Virus record (IMG/VR): IMGVR_UViG_3300010885_056571
Span: 1-34,871 of that record
Source: a virus
Direction: 5' to 3' (one strand)
Length of the DNA stretch: 34,871 nt
Part shown: positions 16,377-25,678 of the stretch, one piece after another
Numbering within the stretch: position 1 is the first letter of the stretch
Layout of the letters: each line of letters starts with the position of its first letter
The notes under the pieces: model-generated
Database searches by the model: none
What the model was told of the DNA's origin: nothing
What the model saw: only the letters and a program-made list of their open reading frames with translations
Translations under genes and position numbers: made by a program

Positions 16377-19066
16377 TGAAAAAACTAACATTACAAATAG
16401 GATCAGTTCCAGAGACACAAGAGCTTCGATCAGGAGAGTTTTTCTTAATGCCTGAGAATCCAGTACCACCAGCTATTGTTTCGGACTTAAGTAAAAATAT
16501 AAGACAAAAGACATGGGTCGAAAGATACGAAGAAGATAGACCTGTATTTTTTGAAATACAACCACAGTTTGAGGTATTTAGTGTAGTTGCTGGTACTATC
16601 CTAGAGATGTTTGTTATAGCAGAAGATCCATCATTAGTGGATGCTTCCAATCTTGGAGATGATAGTAATTTGCAGTATGTTTGGAAAAGAAATGGAGCTT
16701 CAATTGTTAGCATTAATTCTCTTGAAAATGGAAAAGGAATAAGTGGAATAAGTTATGCAGCAGATGAAGTAAACTCTGATATTGCTGGGACATATACATG
16801 TGAAGTATCTAACGCGTATGGGACTACTATATCATCACGAGTTAGAATAGAAATAATAGAACCACTAAAACACCCAATGTTATTTAAGAATTTATTGAAA
16901 AACGGATCTTCTATTCAAAACTGGACAACCGATATCGATATAATTACAAGATCTTTTTTAGAGGATATAACACTTACAAGGCATTACGGAAGCTTACCAC
17001 GATTTATGTATTATGATTTTGATGCAGATAGAGTCATAGGAGAAGTCCCACAAGATTTTCGTTTTTGCCAAGGAGGCCATAGTGGTATGCTTTATAGTAT
17101 ATTACAGAGTTGGTATAAAAAAGATAAAGACCTTTACAATATAAAAACAAATAGTAACCCAGACGTTGCGTTAGAAGGTTGGATGTCTTGGCTACTAAAA
17201 GGTTACCCATCGCAGATTGTTCCTAATGAGGATTTAGATAATTGGAAATATGCAGGTTTCTATCCAGGATTAAATTGGATTGATTCTTACAATAAGAATA
17301 AAACTAGAGTTATAGGCTTACAGAGTGAGGCAGAAAATCAAGTTTTAAGCTATATTACTAGAGATAAAATTAAGTTCAAAAAAAACGGAGGCAAGGAAGT
17401 ATCTACTTGTAATCAAATAATAGATATTTCTAGTATCAGCCAAATGGTGGATGGCAACATTACGGGAATGCAGCAACTTAATGCTCAGTTTTTTGCTTAT
17501 GTAGGAGCAGGTATAACTGGGTATAAGATTAAAGCAACAACGGTAGCAGGCGAAAAGATATTTAATTGGTATGTATTAGACCCTGCTGACTTTTTTGATA
17601 GACTCAAGACTAGCAAAGATAATCGCCCAAAACTTATTGAAGGCAGTGTAATAGAGATTATTCCACTAATGGAAGATGCAACTCAAATATCAATTATAGC
17701 TAAAAACGATAACGATGTGGAGAAGTTGAGAGTTGATTTAGACGGTCCAAGTGTAGCAGATGTATTTGCTATTAAGGAAAAAGCACAACTACCTTTGACG
17801 TGGTATCCAATATTTGATATGTTTATAACAAACAACAATCCAATAAAGATATTTGGACAAACCTACTCAGACACAAACGCACTACTAGAGTTAATGTCAC
17901 CAAACACTGACACACCTAGCCAAACTATAGCAGGATATACTTACAGATTAAAGTTAGAAAACTTTTCTGGAGGAGCAAGCAAGCGAAGAAGATTTAAAAA
18001 CGTATTAAATGATGTTGATATTAATGATACTATTGGAGAGCAAATAATAGTATCTAATGGAGAGATTGATTTAACACCCTATATTGCTAGAAAAGAGCGA
18101 GATGGTTATGATAGAAAGGACTTTGCTCCAACAACTCCAACGTCTGCAGATTTGTGGTATTATAAGAGAATAGGAGAGCACTATTTGCATATTCAAAGCT
18201 TATTACAAGAAATTGATTCCGACATCAAGCTTAAGATTATATCAACCCCTATCTATTCAAAACTAAGAGGCGACAATGAGCAGACTAGAATTGACCAAAC
18301 TAATGTTAGTAATTTAGATCAAAACGCAGCTTTCTTTATAAAAAAAGTACCATATAAGGATGGTGGTTCATATTATCCCCAGCAGGCAGCTGAATGGTCC
18401 GGTGATACTAAGATAGATGAAAAAAGAACATTAAAAGCATTACAGGATTATGGCGCTGCTGCTATGTTTGCAGTAGGAGCAACTTTTGCGATTCCAAAGT
18501 ATACAAGGTCAATTCAAGTGGTAATAACTTTCACACACTCATCCGAAGCAATTGATGACGACCAACCAGAAGCAAAAGGATGGACAAACCCAGAAATATA
18601 TAGAAATGATTTTGGTGCAGGAATGGCTAGTAAGCGTTTTGTAGAGTATGGGTTCCCGCGATGTGGGGTGTCAATGGCAAAGGTATTATTGATGACACAA
18701 GAAGCTTCGGTATCAGAAAAATATACCACCTATTACTTGCCACCTTCTGATGCAACTGTACTAGGTTTGAGAAGGCAGAGACTTTATGAAAATCTAAACA
18801 ATACTTCTCAACCAGGAACTTTCAACTACGAAATATTATTACCAAAATCCCTTCCAGAATATGCGGGAATTGATCTAATTAGTCTAAGTAAGGTATCTGA
18901 AGCTTATGAGCTTGGTGTTCGTGAAAAAGGAAAAGATGCACAGCCAACACCAACCACAGAAGAACTTGACAACTTTGCAAGAAACATCATCACTATAGAA
19001 GATGCTAGTCCAGATCGTGAAGAAAACATTGTAACTAATCCACCTATAGATGAGGGAGTTAGTTGA
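16376..19066 (+). CDS. large baseplate/tail structural protein with an Ig-like domain (paralogue 2)
   Basis: The 896-aa product shares its plan with the gene before it. An Ig-like domain covers about residues 70-162, with Trp103 in YVWKRNGASI and Cys142 in GTYTCEVSNAYG, followed by LFKNLLKNGSSIQNW. The next part contains several aromatic-rich segments (FCQGGHSGMLYSILQSWY, then KYAGFYPGLNWIDSYN) and a long beta-rich body. The C-terminal 60 residues are charged, with a Pro/Thr stretch. It is likely part of the baseplate periphery or a fibre-attachment structure. The start overlaps the previous stop by one base. After its stop comes a 65-nt gap with a hairpin and a TATTTATA box, so it probably ends a translation-coupled group that begins at 9391. 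No catalytic motif was seen. Confidence 0.65.
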   Translation: MKKLTLQIGSVPETQELRSGEFFLMPENPVPPAIVSDLSKNIRQKTWVERYEEDRPVFFEIQPQFEVFSVVAGTILEMFVIAEDPSLVDASNLGDDSNLQYVWKRNGASIVSINSLENGKGISGISYAADEVNSDIAGTYTCEVSNAYGTTISSRVRIEIIEPLKHPMLFKNLLKNGSSIQNWTTDIDIITRSFLEDITLTRHYGSLPRFMYYDFDADRVIGEVPQDFRFCQGGHSGMLYSILQSWYKKDKDLYNIKTNSNPDVALEGWMSWLLKGYPSQIVPNEDLDNWKYAGFYPGLNWIDSYNKNKTRVIGLQSEAENQVLSYITRDKIKFKKNGGKEVSTCNQIIDISSISQMVDGNITGMQQLNAQFFAYVGAGITGYKIKATTVAGEKIFNWYVLDPADFFDRLKTSKDNRPKLIEGSVIEIIPLMEDATQISIIAKNDNDVEKLRVDLDGPSVADVFAIKEKAQLPLTWYPIFDMFITNNNPIKIFGQTYSDTNALLELMSPNTDTPSQTIAGYTYRLKLENFSGGASKRRRFKNVLNDVDINDTIGEQIIVSNGEIDLTPYIARKERDGYDRKDFAPTTPTSADLWYYKRIGEHYLHIQSLLQEIDSDIKLKIISTPIYSKLRGDNEQTRIDQTNVSNLDQNAAFFIKKVPYKDGGSYYPQQAAEWSGDTKIDEKRTLKALQDYGAAAMFAVGATFAIPKYTRSIQVVITFTHSSEAIDDDQPEAKGWTNPEIYRNDFGAGMASKRFVEYGFPRCGVSMAKVLLMTQEASVSEKYTTYYLPPSDATVLGLRRQRLYENLNNTSQPGTFNYEILLPKSLPEYAGIDLISLSKVSEAYELGVREKGKDAQPTPTTEELDNFARNIITIEDASPDREENIVTNPPIDEGVS

Positions 19067-19089
19067 TATAGAAGTAGATAACACTTGGA

Positions 19090-19113
19090 GTCAGCAGTAA
19101 CTTTTCTGCAGAC
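19090..19113 (+). other. imperfect hairpin before a TATTTATA box
   Basis: GTCAGCAG (19090-19097) can pair with CTGCAGAC (19106-19113), with one A-A mismatch and an 8-nt loop TAACTTTT. No T-run follows, so a classic terminator is not supported. The location, between a gene end and a TATTTATA box starting 2 nt later, suggests a weak stop or a transcript-end structure. Confidence 0.3.
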
Positions 19114-19114
19114 A

Positions 19115-19122
19115 TATTTATA
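19115..19122 (+). promoter_or_regulatory. TATTTATA box, candidate late promoter
   Basis: The box lies in the 65-nt gap between the second Ig-domain gene and the giant wedge gene and ends 9 nt before GTG 19132. It supports GTG 19132 as the real start. Confidence 0.45.
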
Positions 19123-19131
19123 ATAAAATCC

Positions 19132-22100
19132 GTGGCGAAGAAGTCAATACAAAGCATACTAACCATACCTGCAGGTTCAATTAAAGCCATTCCACCAACT
19201 TTGGGAGCGAATGGAAAGCCTATAGTACCAACTCCACCGGTCAACTCACCAGTAGTGAAACCCTTTGGAATGGAATCAGACGTGGTTAGTCAATATCCCA
19301 ATGATGTAGTAATCTTAGATATATACAATGCAGTCAACGTATATCTAGAAACAAATTATAGAGTTTCTACCTTTGTAAAAAAGGGTAATGATATGGAGCT
19401 TAACGTCGAGGAGGACGTAAAAAACTTAGGCTACATTTCTGGAAAGTATATTGCAGAGTATAAGTTTCATAGAAATTATCTAGGTTCTGGTGATGGACAC
19501 AAGGTACAAATACAAGAGATAAGTTCAGATGGGTTAGAAGCAAGAATTATAGCAATTCCCAGCAGTACAATCAACAACCCCAGCTATCTAGACTTTTTCT
19601 CATCAAAGCTTTTTGATTTACCAAAATCTCAAACACTTTCTGATTTATTTTTATTTAAAAAAGGCACTGGCGGAGCTCAAGCTTATAGAGTATTTGATTA
19701 CATTCAAGATAAGTTTACCCTACCACTTAGTCCTTATTCTATAGTATTAAAGTTTTCATCTCCACTACCAACAACGGTAAGCATAGGTGATCAGGTTTGG
19801 ATAGCACAACAATTAAGCTCACCTATTACGGATACCATTGTAATGGTTCCACCAAAACCAAAAAGAAATCAAACAATAATCTCAGGTCCAAATTGGGATG
19901 TACTAAATAAATTACAAACAACCGTTACAACTCCTTATAAAGATTGGGACGATATACTAACAACAAACACACAAACTACTGAGGGTATAATTAACAGCTT
20001 ATTGAGTGGATCTCTTATAGAGGGAATTAACTTAAATGTCGATTATAGAAAGTTTGACAATCATATAATATTAGGGTCTGCTGTAGAGAGGTTAGAGAAC
20101 TTTAAGTATAAGATAAAACTACTCGAAGATTACAACTCTCGGTTAGCTCTACTGACTACCAACCTCATTGGTTCACCAAACAGTGGTGTATCAGCGAGTT
20201 TAGCTTTTCAGACAAACGTCATTAATACTCAAACTAAAAAAGCAGCTTTATTGGGTAGTTTTGATTCATACGAAAAATATCTCTATAATGAATCAAGCAG
20301 CTACGATAGTAGTAGTTACGGAGAGTTTTATCCATCAACCTGGCCAAAATCAGGTAGCCAAAAACCATACGTTAATTGGTCTGTAACCTCCTCTCAAGTT
20401 GAGAATTGGTATACTGGTATATACAGCTCAGCCAGTCTTTATGATAATAACAACGACAAAGCTCTTTACAGATTAACTCCAGCACACATACTAGAAAATC
20501 CATCAAACGATCAATATAGTTTGTTTGTAAATATGATGGGTCATTATTTTGATATAATGCTGTTGTATATAAAGCAGATTTCAGAAACAACTGATCGTAA
20601 GCAATCTATTTACGAAGGATTTAGTAAGGAGTTAATATATCATGTTGGAAAAAATTTAGGTGTAGATTTTGAAAATGGCAATGTGCTAGAGGAGTTGTGG
20701 TCTTATACGTTAGGTACAAATAACACAGGATCACTATCCTCTCAATACGATGCAACTAGTGGTGATAGAACAAGTGAAATTTGGAAGCGAATAATTAACA
20801 ACTTACCATATCTTTTAAAAACCAAAGGTACTGAGAGAGGAGTAAGAGCGTTGATAAACTGCTACGGTATTCCTCAAACAATTCTAAGAATTAGAGAATA
20901 CGGAGGTGCAGAACCTGAGTTTAATTCAAAAACAGATTTACAATACGAAAGATTCAACTACGCTTTAAATGTTGGTTGGAATGGCTTACCAAGTGGTGGG
21001 CTGGACCCAACTAGGTTAATTAGTATTCCTTGGCAAAAACTACAAAGCAATAGTTTAGTACCAATGGCTGTCCAACTACGAGTGAAGATGGCTAAAGGGG
21101 AGACTAAGACACAAACAATATTTGAGGTTCCAAATAGATGGAAAGTACAAGCTTTCCAAAGTGGTAGCGGAAGTTATTTAAGTTTTCAATTAAGTGGAAG
21201 TGGTGGCGTTGCAACTGCAAGTATAAGTTCATCTATATATGATGGAACATTCCACAGCATTACACTGCAGCGTAGTGTAGCTAGCGATACAACATCCAGC
21301 AATCAAACTTATACATTAATAGCTAAAAAAGTTAACTATGATAAAGTTGTTGCTACTCAAACAGCCAGTTTATTCATAAGCGGATCTAGTGGCTCTTATA
21401 ATAACTCCTTTGTATCTAATAGTGGTTATCTGTGGATTCCAGGATCTGGATCATTTGCATATGCGCAGTCTAAATCAATGGCTATCTTTACGGGTAGTGT
21501 CCAAGAGTTAAGATACTGGTCAACTGCACTACAAAACGCTATTTTAGATAACCATGCATTAACCCCTACTAGCTTTCAAGGAAACACTGATCAAGTGCAT
21601 ACTGGTAGCACTTCAAGTTATTACGATTTGGGTTTTAGGTTATGTCTAGGTTCTGATAACAAGAAGATTAACTACAATACTACAGCGAGTTTATTATCAC
21701 AACACCCTAATCAATACTTATTAACCTTTAGTGGAAGTGCAGTAAAGTCTGGATCTTTTTATAGATTTACCCCAATTTCATCAGGCTCTCAGTATGAGCC
21801 AATAATTGAACGACACTCTCTAGAGTGGCCTGACTTGGGTGGCAATAGAAGCATTGGCACTAAGATTAGAATTGAAAGCACAACTACAGCAGGAACAACT
21901 GAGTTGTGGAGAGACAACAAATCACAAAGAAGCTTGTCAGATACACAACCACCTGACAGCTCTCGTTTAGGAGTTTATTTTTCACCACAAAATGAAATTA
22001 ACCAAGATATAGCAGAACAATTTGGTGGAATAAGTATTGATGATTTCATAGGTGATCCAGGTTATTTATCACTAGACACTTACCCAGCTTTAGATAAATT

Positions 22101-23721
22101 AAAGTGGGAGTATAGCCTTAAATTTACGTCAGGAAGAAATAACGCTCAAAACTATATTAGATTACTAAAACACTACGATGCTTCATTATTTCAATTAATA
22201 AAAAAGTTTGTACCATACAGAGCTAATACACAAACCGGTTTAGTAATTGAACCAACTATTATTGAAAGAGCAAAAGTTAGAACTACAGTACCTTCATACG
22301 AGGCATTACACTACAGTTCTTCTATTAACATAGGACCAGATGCAATATGGACTCCAGGTGGAGCTATACAAGATGGTGACGGTGAACCTTTCAGAGACCA
22401 ACCAGGTACATTCAATAATGGATACGTTCCAGAAGGAAAGATTGGCGGAGACGAGGGTGACTATATTAAATTGAGTGGAGAGGAGCAGCGTATATCTGAA
22501 TACAACGATATTATATACTACCCAACATACAATTACCAAGCCCCAAGACATAACATAGATATGATCCCGGACTTTGGTGCTCCGGTAATTGACTTCGTTG
22601 TTATAGATGGAACCGACATCCCACTATCACCGGCTTTTGGTGATAGCTATGCAAATGAGTTTAACCGATTAGGATTAGACGATAATCCATCTACTAGTGG
22701 AAGTATGGCCGCTCAAGTAGATCTAGGTATTTCTCAGTACGGACGAGATACAAGAGTTTTAGGTTCACAGTATGTGTTTATGACTTGGGCAACAAGTGGA
22801 AGTGGATCAACACATTCAGCACCATTTATGGTGACTAGTAGCCATTACGCTTATAGTGAAGTAATTAGCCCAACTATACTCACCTCTAGATATAGTGAAA
22901 TATCAAATGATAACAATGACATCTATGGTTTAAATGTTTTTGCAAATAGAGCATTTACTGGAAGTTATGCGTTAGAGACTGGATCAACTATATTCACAGC
23001 ATCATTAGCATTCCAAACTAACCTTTGGACTTCACAATATGGCTTACGTATATCTAGTTCATTTACATCTAGTGGAGCTACGTACGGAAGTAGTGTTTAT
23101 GGATCAACTACATATGGTGCTGGCTCTTTTAGCATAAGTCAAACCGGACTATTTCATTGGAGAATGAATAACACAAAAGGCTTATACTACTATAGCACGG
23201 CAGTAGGACAGAAAAACTCAGGCTCTGCAGCAATTCACGCTTTTTATTATGAGCCAAACCAGAAACAAACGCTAGATTATCTATACGATGTTAGTATTAC
23301 ATTAAATGCGGTTGCAGCAACTGGATCAGTAGTTTTATACTATGGTAGTTTTGATTCTAAGTATACTCAGGAAATACCAATGCCAAGTATACCAACAACA
23401 TACACATATAGAACTAAGGCTGACGGTAATGCGTTAGGAATACTTATGAAAGTGTCAGCCTCAACAGCAGGTGGAGGTTTAGAAATAAGAAATCTAATAG
23501 TTAACTCAGTAAATTATAGAGCAGAGGTTCAAGATTTTCACTTACGAGATAGTTATGGTATGAGGAATGCTCGATACGACGGATGTAAAATGACTTCAAC
23601 AGACTATAATGTTGATAGTACAGATACGGTAGATGGAGGTCCAGTAATAACAATAACAACAGGAAATGGAAATGAATTTGTTTCAAATCCAAATCCTCGA
23701 GGAAACTTTCAAATTAGGTAG
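19132..23721 (+). CDS. giant baseplate wedge/fibre protein, P2 gpI-like core with lectin-like domain
   Basis: At 1529 aa this is the longest product in the window. Residues 558-590 read LPYLLKTKGTERGVRAL, then INCYGIPQTILRIREYGG, which resembles the conserved core of tail protein I (P2 gpI), a baseplate wedge component. Residues about 643-823 have the strand pattern of a concanavalin/LamG-type lectin (VQLRVKM, then FHSITLQRS, then GSVQELRYWSTAL). Around residues 940-1040 is a block (INQDIAEQFGGISIDDFIGD, then YIRLLKHYDASLFQLIKKFVPYRA and GLVIEP) that looks typical of large wedge proteins in distant T4 relatives. The C-terminal region (from about 1250) is beta-rich with Gly/Ser/Thr runs and ends in YDGCKMTSTDYNV and DTVDGGPVI-type text. 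The start is GTG 19132, chosen because it follows a TATTTATA box by 9 nt and gives a plausible MAKKS start. Confidence 0.65.
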   Translation: MAKKSIQSILTIPAGSIKAIPPTLGANGKPIVPTPPVNSPVVKPFGMESDVVSQYPNDVVILDIYNAVNVYLETNYRVSTFVKKGNDMELNVEEDVKNLGYISGKYIAEYKFHRNYLGSGDGHKVQIQEISSDGLEARIIAIPSSTINNPSYLDFFSSKLFDLPKSQTLSDLFLFKKGTGGAQAYRVFDYIQDKFTLPLSPYSIVLKFSSPLPTTVSIGDQVWIAQQLSSPITDTIVMVPPKPKRNQTIISGPNWDVLNKLQTTVTTPYKDWDDILTTNTQTTEGIINSLLSGSLIEGINLNVDYRKFDNHIILGSAVERLENFKYKIKLLEDYNSRLALLTTNLIGSPNSGVSASLAFQTNVINTQTKKAALLGSFDSYEKYLYNESSSYDSSSYGEFYPSTWPKSGSQKPYVNWSVTSSQVENWYTGIYSSASLYDNNNDKALYRLTPAHILENPSNDQYSLFVNMMGHYFDIMLLYIKQISETTDRKQSIYEGFSKELIYHVGKNLGVDFENGNVLEELWSYTLGTNNTGSLSSQYDATSGDRTSEIWKRIINNLPYLLKTKGTERGVRALINCYGIPQTILRIREYGGAEPEFNSKTDLQYERFNYALNVGWNGLPSGGLDPTRLISIPWQKLQSNSLVPMAVQLRVKMAKGETKTQTIFEVPNRWKVQAFQSGSGSYLSFQLSGSGGVATASISSSIYDGTFHSITLQRSVASDTTSSNQTYTLIAKKVNYDKVVATQTASLFISGSSGSYNNSFVSNSGYLWIPGSGSFAYAQSKSMAIFTGSVQELRYWSTALQNAILDNHALTPTSFQGNTDQVHTGSTSSYYDLGFRLCLGSDNKKINYNTTASLLSQHPNQYLLTFSGSAVKSGSFYRFTPISSGSQYEPIIERHSLEWPDLGGNRSIGTKIRIESTTTAGTTELWRDNKSQRSLSDTQPPDSSRLGVYFSPQNEINQDIAEQFGGISIDDFIGDPGYLSLDTYPALDKLKWEYSLKFTSGRNNAQNYIRLLKHYDASLFQLIKKFVPYRANTQTGLVIEPTIIERAKVRTTVPSYEALHYSSSINIGPDAIWTPGGAIQDGDGEPFRDQPGTFNNGYVPEGKIGGDEGDYIKLSGEEQRISEYNDIIYYPTYNYQAPRHNIDMIPDFGAPVIDFVVIDGTDIPLSPAFGDSYANEFNRLGLDDNPSTSGSMAAQVDLGISQYGRDTRVLGSQYVFMTWATSGSGSTHSAPFMVTSSHYAYSEVISPTILTSRYSEISNDNNDIYGLNVFANRAFTGSYALETGSTIFTASLAFQTNLWTSQYGLRISSSFTSSGATYGSSVYGSTTYGAGSFSISQTGLFHWRMNNTKGLYYYSTAVGQKNSGSAAIHAFYYEPNQKQTLDYLYDVSITLNAVAATGSVVLYYGSFDSKYTQEIPMPSIPTTYTYRTKADGNALGILMKVSASTAGGGLEIRNLIVNSVNYRAEVQDFHLRDSYGMRNARYDGCKMTSTDYNVDSTDTVDGGPVITITTGNGNEFVSNPNPRGNFQIR

Positions 23722-23738
23722 TTTTCTAAATACTAACA

Positions 23739-23746
23739 TATTTATA
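23739..23746 (+). promoter_or_regulatory. TATTTATA box, candidate late promoter
   Basis: The box lies in the 49-nt gap after the giant wedge gene and ends 24 nt before GTG 23771. It would drive the two structural genes up to the terminator at 25632-25659. Confidence 0.45.
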
Positions 23747-23770
23747 TTAAACCAATAATAATACATACAC

Positions 23771-24526
23771 GTGGGATACTTAGATAACACAACGGTAACA
23801 GTAGACGCAATACTGACAAACAAAGGACGTCAACTTTTAGCTTCAGGAGGAAGACTAAATATCGTAAAATTTGCACTTTCCGATGATGAGATTGATTACG
23901 ACTTATGGAACCCAGCACATACTTTAGGAACAAACTATTACGGTGCTGTAATAGAAAACATGCCAGTATTAGAGGCATTGCCAGATGAATCACAAATGTT
24001 ACGATACAAGCTTCTTACTTTACCAAAAGATGTAATAGGTATTCCAGTAATTAGTGTTAACCCATCAAGCATTTCAATTACATCCTTAAAGCAGGCAGTA
24101 ACTATATCACCAAGCACATTAAATTTAGCAGGTGGTAATGATGGTGCTGGATACACAGCTATATTAAGCGATGACACGGTAGCTACTTTAGAAGTTGCTC
24201 CTGATGGAACAGTTGCTAAAGCTCCACAAACAGCTCTTAACGTATCTAATGCAATCACGACTGTTGCTGATGCTAACTTAGCAAATACAGCGGCTAACTT
24301 TATTGATGATGAAGTAACAGGAATGACAACAGCTGGAAAAACAATAACAAAAGTAGGATCTAAATTTATCATCAAAGCTAAACCACAAGCAGGAACAACT
24401 ATTAAACGAGCATTGTTAACTATCGTAGGAAACGAAACTGGTGGATTTAAGACTATATCTATTACAGTAGATCCTGCTCAATTTTTAACACTAGACATTC
24501 AAACAGCAGCACCATTAAATAAATAA
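23771..24526 (+). CDS. conserved phage structural protein with C-terminal Ig/BIG-like region
   Basis: From GTG 23771 the product is 251 aa. The first 95 residues (MGYLDNTTVTVDAILTNKGR, then LASGGRLNIVKFALSDDEIDYDLW) form a block I associate with structural genes of distant T4-like phages. From about residue 95 the chain turns into strands (VISVNPSSISITSL, then AVTISPSTLNLAGG, then GTTIKRALLTIVGN and FKTISITVDP), suggesting one or two bacterial Ig-like beta sandwiches. Such add-on domains often decorate phage tails. The GTG start is 24 nt after a TATTTATA box, and no better in-frame start exists nearby; the ATG at about 23960 would remove the conserved block. The next gene follows after 6 nt, so the two are co-expressed. 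The role is likely structural; the exact position is unknown. Confidence 0.65.
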   Translation: MGYLDNTTVTVDAILTNKGRQLLASGGRLNIVKFALSDDEIDYDLWNPAHTLGTNYYGAVIENMPVLEALPDESQMLRYKLLTLPKDVIGIPVISVNPSSISITSLKQAVTISPSTLNLAGGNDGAGYTAILSDDTVATLEVAPDGTVAKAPQTALNVSNAITTVADANLANTAANFIDDEVTGMTTAGKTITKVGSKFIIKAKPQAGTTIKRALLTIVGNETGGFKTISITVDPAQFLTLDIQTAAPLNK

Positions 24527-24532
24527 TAACCC

Positions 24533-25588
24533 ATGGCAGAGATTTTCAAGTTCTTTACACAAGACGATATCGTATCAGGCGACATTCAGACTATATCACA
24601 ACCAATATGGTCTGAGAATATGAACCCATACTCACAATCGTATGCTAGTGGTATAGGCTTCTACACATCATCAACTCAATTATCACAATCTGGTGATTAT
24701 TTCATGAACATATACCACCGCAATCCACAGTCGGATGCAAACGCAGCAGTGCAATTTGCGATCGCTTATGGACATAAGAAAGGTAGTGGGTCTTATGGTG
24801 ATCCAAATACAACTGGACAAAATGTAAACGATACTCCAACAAGAGCAATCTACTCGCAATATAGAAATATGCTTCTTCCTCCAACGGATACAGCATTTAC
24901 GTTTGGTGTAGATACTCCGGATGATATTGTAGTAATTAACGTAGCACGAGCTCGCTTCCGTCAAAAAGTAGATCCAGGAAACTGGGAATTGCGTTTGGGA
25001 AGTGGATCTGTTTCCTCTACATGGAATACAGCATTTAGGACGTTTATTGATGCTAGTGGTCAAGGAGATACTCCAACAATTAACGAAGCAGGACGAGTAT
25101 TTGGAATCTATAGTGGTTCGGGAGGTGTAACAGCTTCTTCAACACAATATGGTTTATTCTACCCAGATCAAGGTGTATTTATCTTTAATGCTGCAAGATT
25201 AAAAACCGACTTAGGAATGGCATTTGACAGCCGATCAGCTGATGCATTAGATAATATTCCATTACAACCAAGAAACCACGTAACTATGTCAGCTCGTATT
25301 TCTGGTTCATCTTACTTCCAAGCAAGAAGCGAAGAAAAAGTAACATCTACTCACTATTTTGTGAGAATTACAAACAAGCAATTTAATTTCTCTAACAATC
25401 CAACATTCGTAACTGGATCAAACGGAACATTCTTACACGCTAGTATGGTACGTAACCCGAGTGTTTACGTTACTACAATTGGAATGTATGATACAATTAA
25501 TAGACTTGTTGCTGTAGCTAAATTAAGTCGTCCTTTATTGAAATCTTTCAATCGTGAGGCATTAATTAAGGTAAAATTAGACTATTGA
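24533..25588 (+). CDS. virion structural protein sharing a C-terminal module with the 25679 gene
   Basis: The 351-aa product begins MAEIFKFFTQDDIVSG and has a body rich in Ser/Gly/Tyr with blocks such as DYFMNIYHRNPQSDANAAVQ and YGHKKGSGSYGD (residues 62-90), then TPTRAIYSQYRNMLL and ARARFRQKVDPGNWEL. The C terminus (about 300-351) reads PSVYVTTIGMYDTINRLVAV, then AKLSRPLLKSF, then VKLDY, matching the end of the gene at 25679 in pattern. Proteins of this type are virion structural components in T4-like phages of cyanobacteria and Bacteroidota as I recall them; I cannot give a T4 equivalent. A strong intrinsic terminator lies 43 nt after its stop, so high, separately controlled expression is plausible. 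No SD sequence precedes ATG 24533. Confidence 0.65.
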   Translation: MAEIFKFFTQDDIVSGDIQTISQPIWSENMNPYSQSYASGIGFYTSSTQLSQSGDYFMNIYHRNPQSDANAAVQFAIAYGHKKGSGSYGDPNTTGQNVNDTPTRAIYSQYRNMLLPPTDTAFTFGVDTPDDIVVINVARARFRQKVDPGNWELRLGSGSVSSTWNTAFRTFIDASGQGDTPTINEAGRVFGIYSGSGGVTASSTQYGLFYPDQGVFIFNAARLKTDLGMAFDSRSADALDNIPLQPRNHVTMSARISGSSYFQARSEEKVTSTHYFVRITNKQFNFSNNPTFVTGSNGTFLHASMVRNPSVYVTTIGMYDTINRLVAVAKLSRPLLKSFNREALIKVKLDY

Positions 25589-25631
25589 TCTAAACACTAA
25601 AACCACTCTTTGGATAGTATCCACTGATAGA

Positions 25632-25659
25632 CCCTCCAGCAATTGGAGGGTTTCTTTTT
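25632..25659 (+). terminator. intrinsic (Rho-independent) terminator
   Basis: CCCTCCA (25632-25638) and TGGAGGG (25644-25650) form a perfect 7-bp, mostly G/C stem with a 5-nt loop GCAAT, followed directly by TTTCTTTTT. It ends the 23771-25588 transcript and sits just before the TATTTATA box at 25667. Confidence 0.85.
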
Positions 25660-25666
25660 GCAATGA

Positions 25667-25674
25667 TATTTATA
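25667..25674 (+). promoter_or_regulatory. TATTTATA box, candidate late promoter
   Basis: The box follows the terminator by 7 nt and ends only 4 nt before ATG 25679. If it acts as a -10-type element, transcription would begin at or very near the start codon, giving a leaderless or near-leaderless message. Confidence 0.45.
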
Positions 25675-25678
25675 GGTA

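Noticed and set aside
23938-24375. Open frame of 145 codons on the minus strand
   Set aside because: It is antisense to a well-supported structural gene and has no recognisable motif, start context or promoter of its own.
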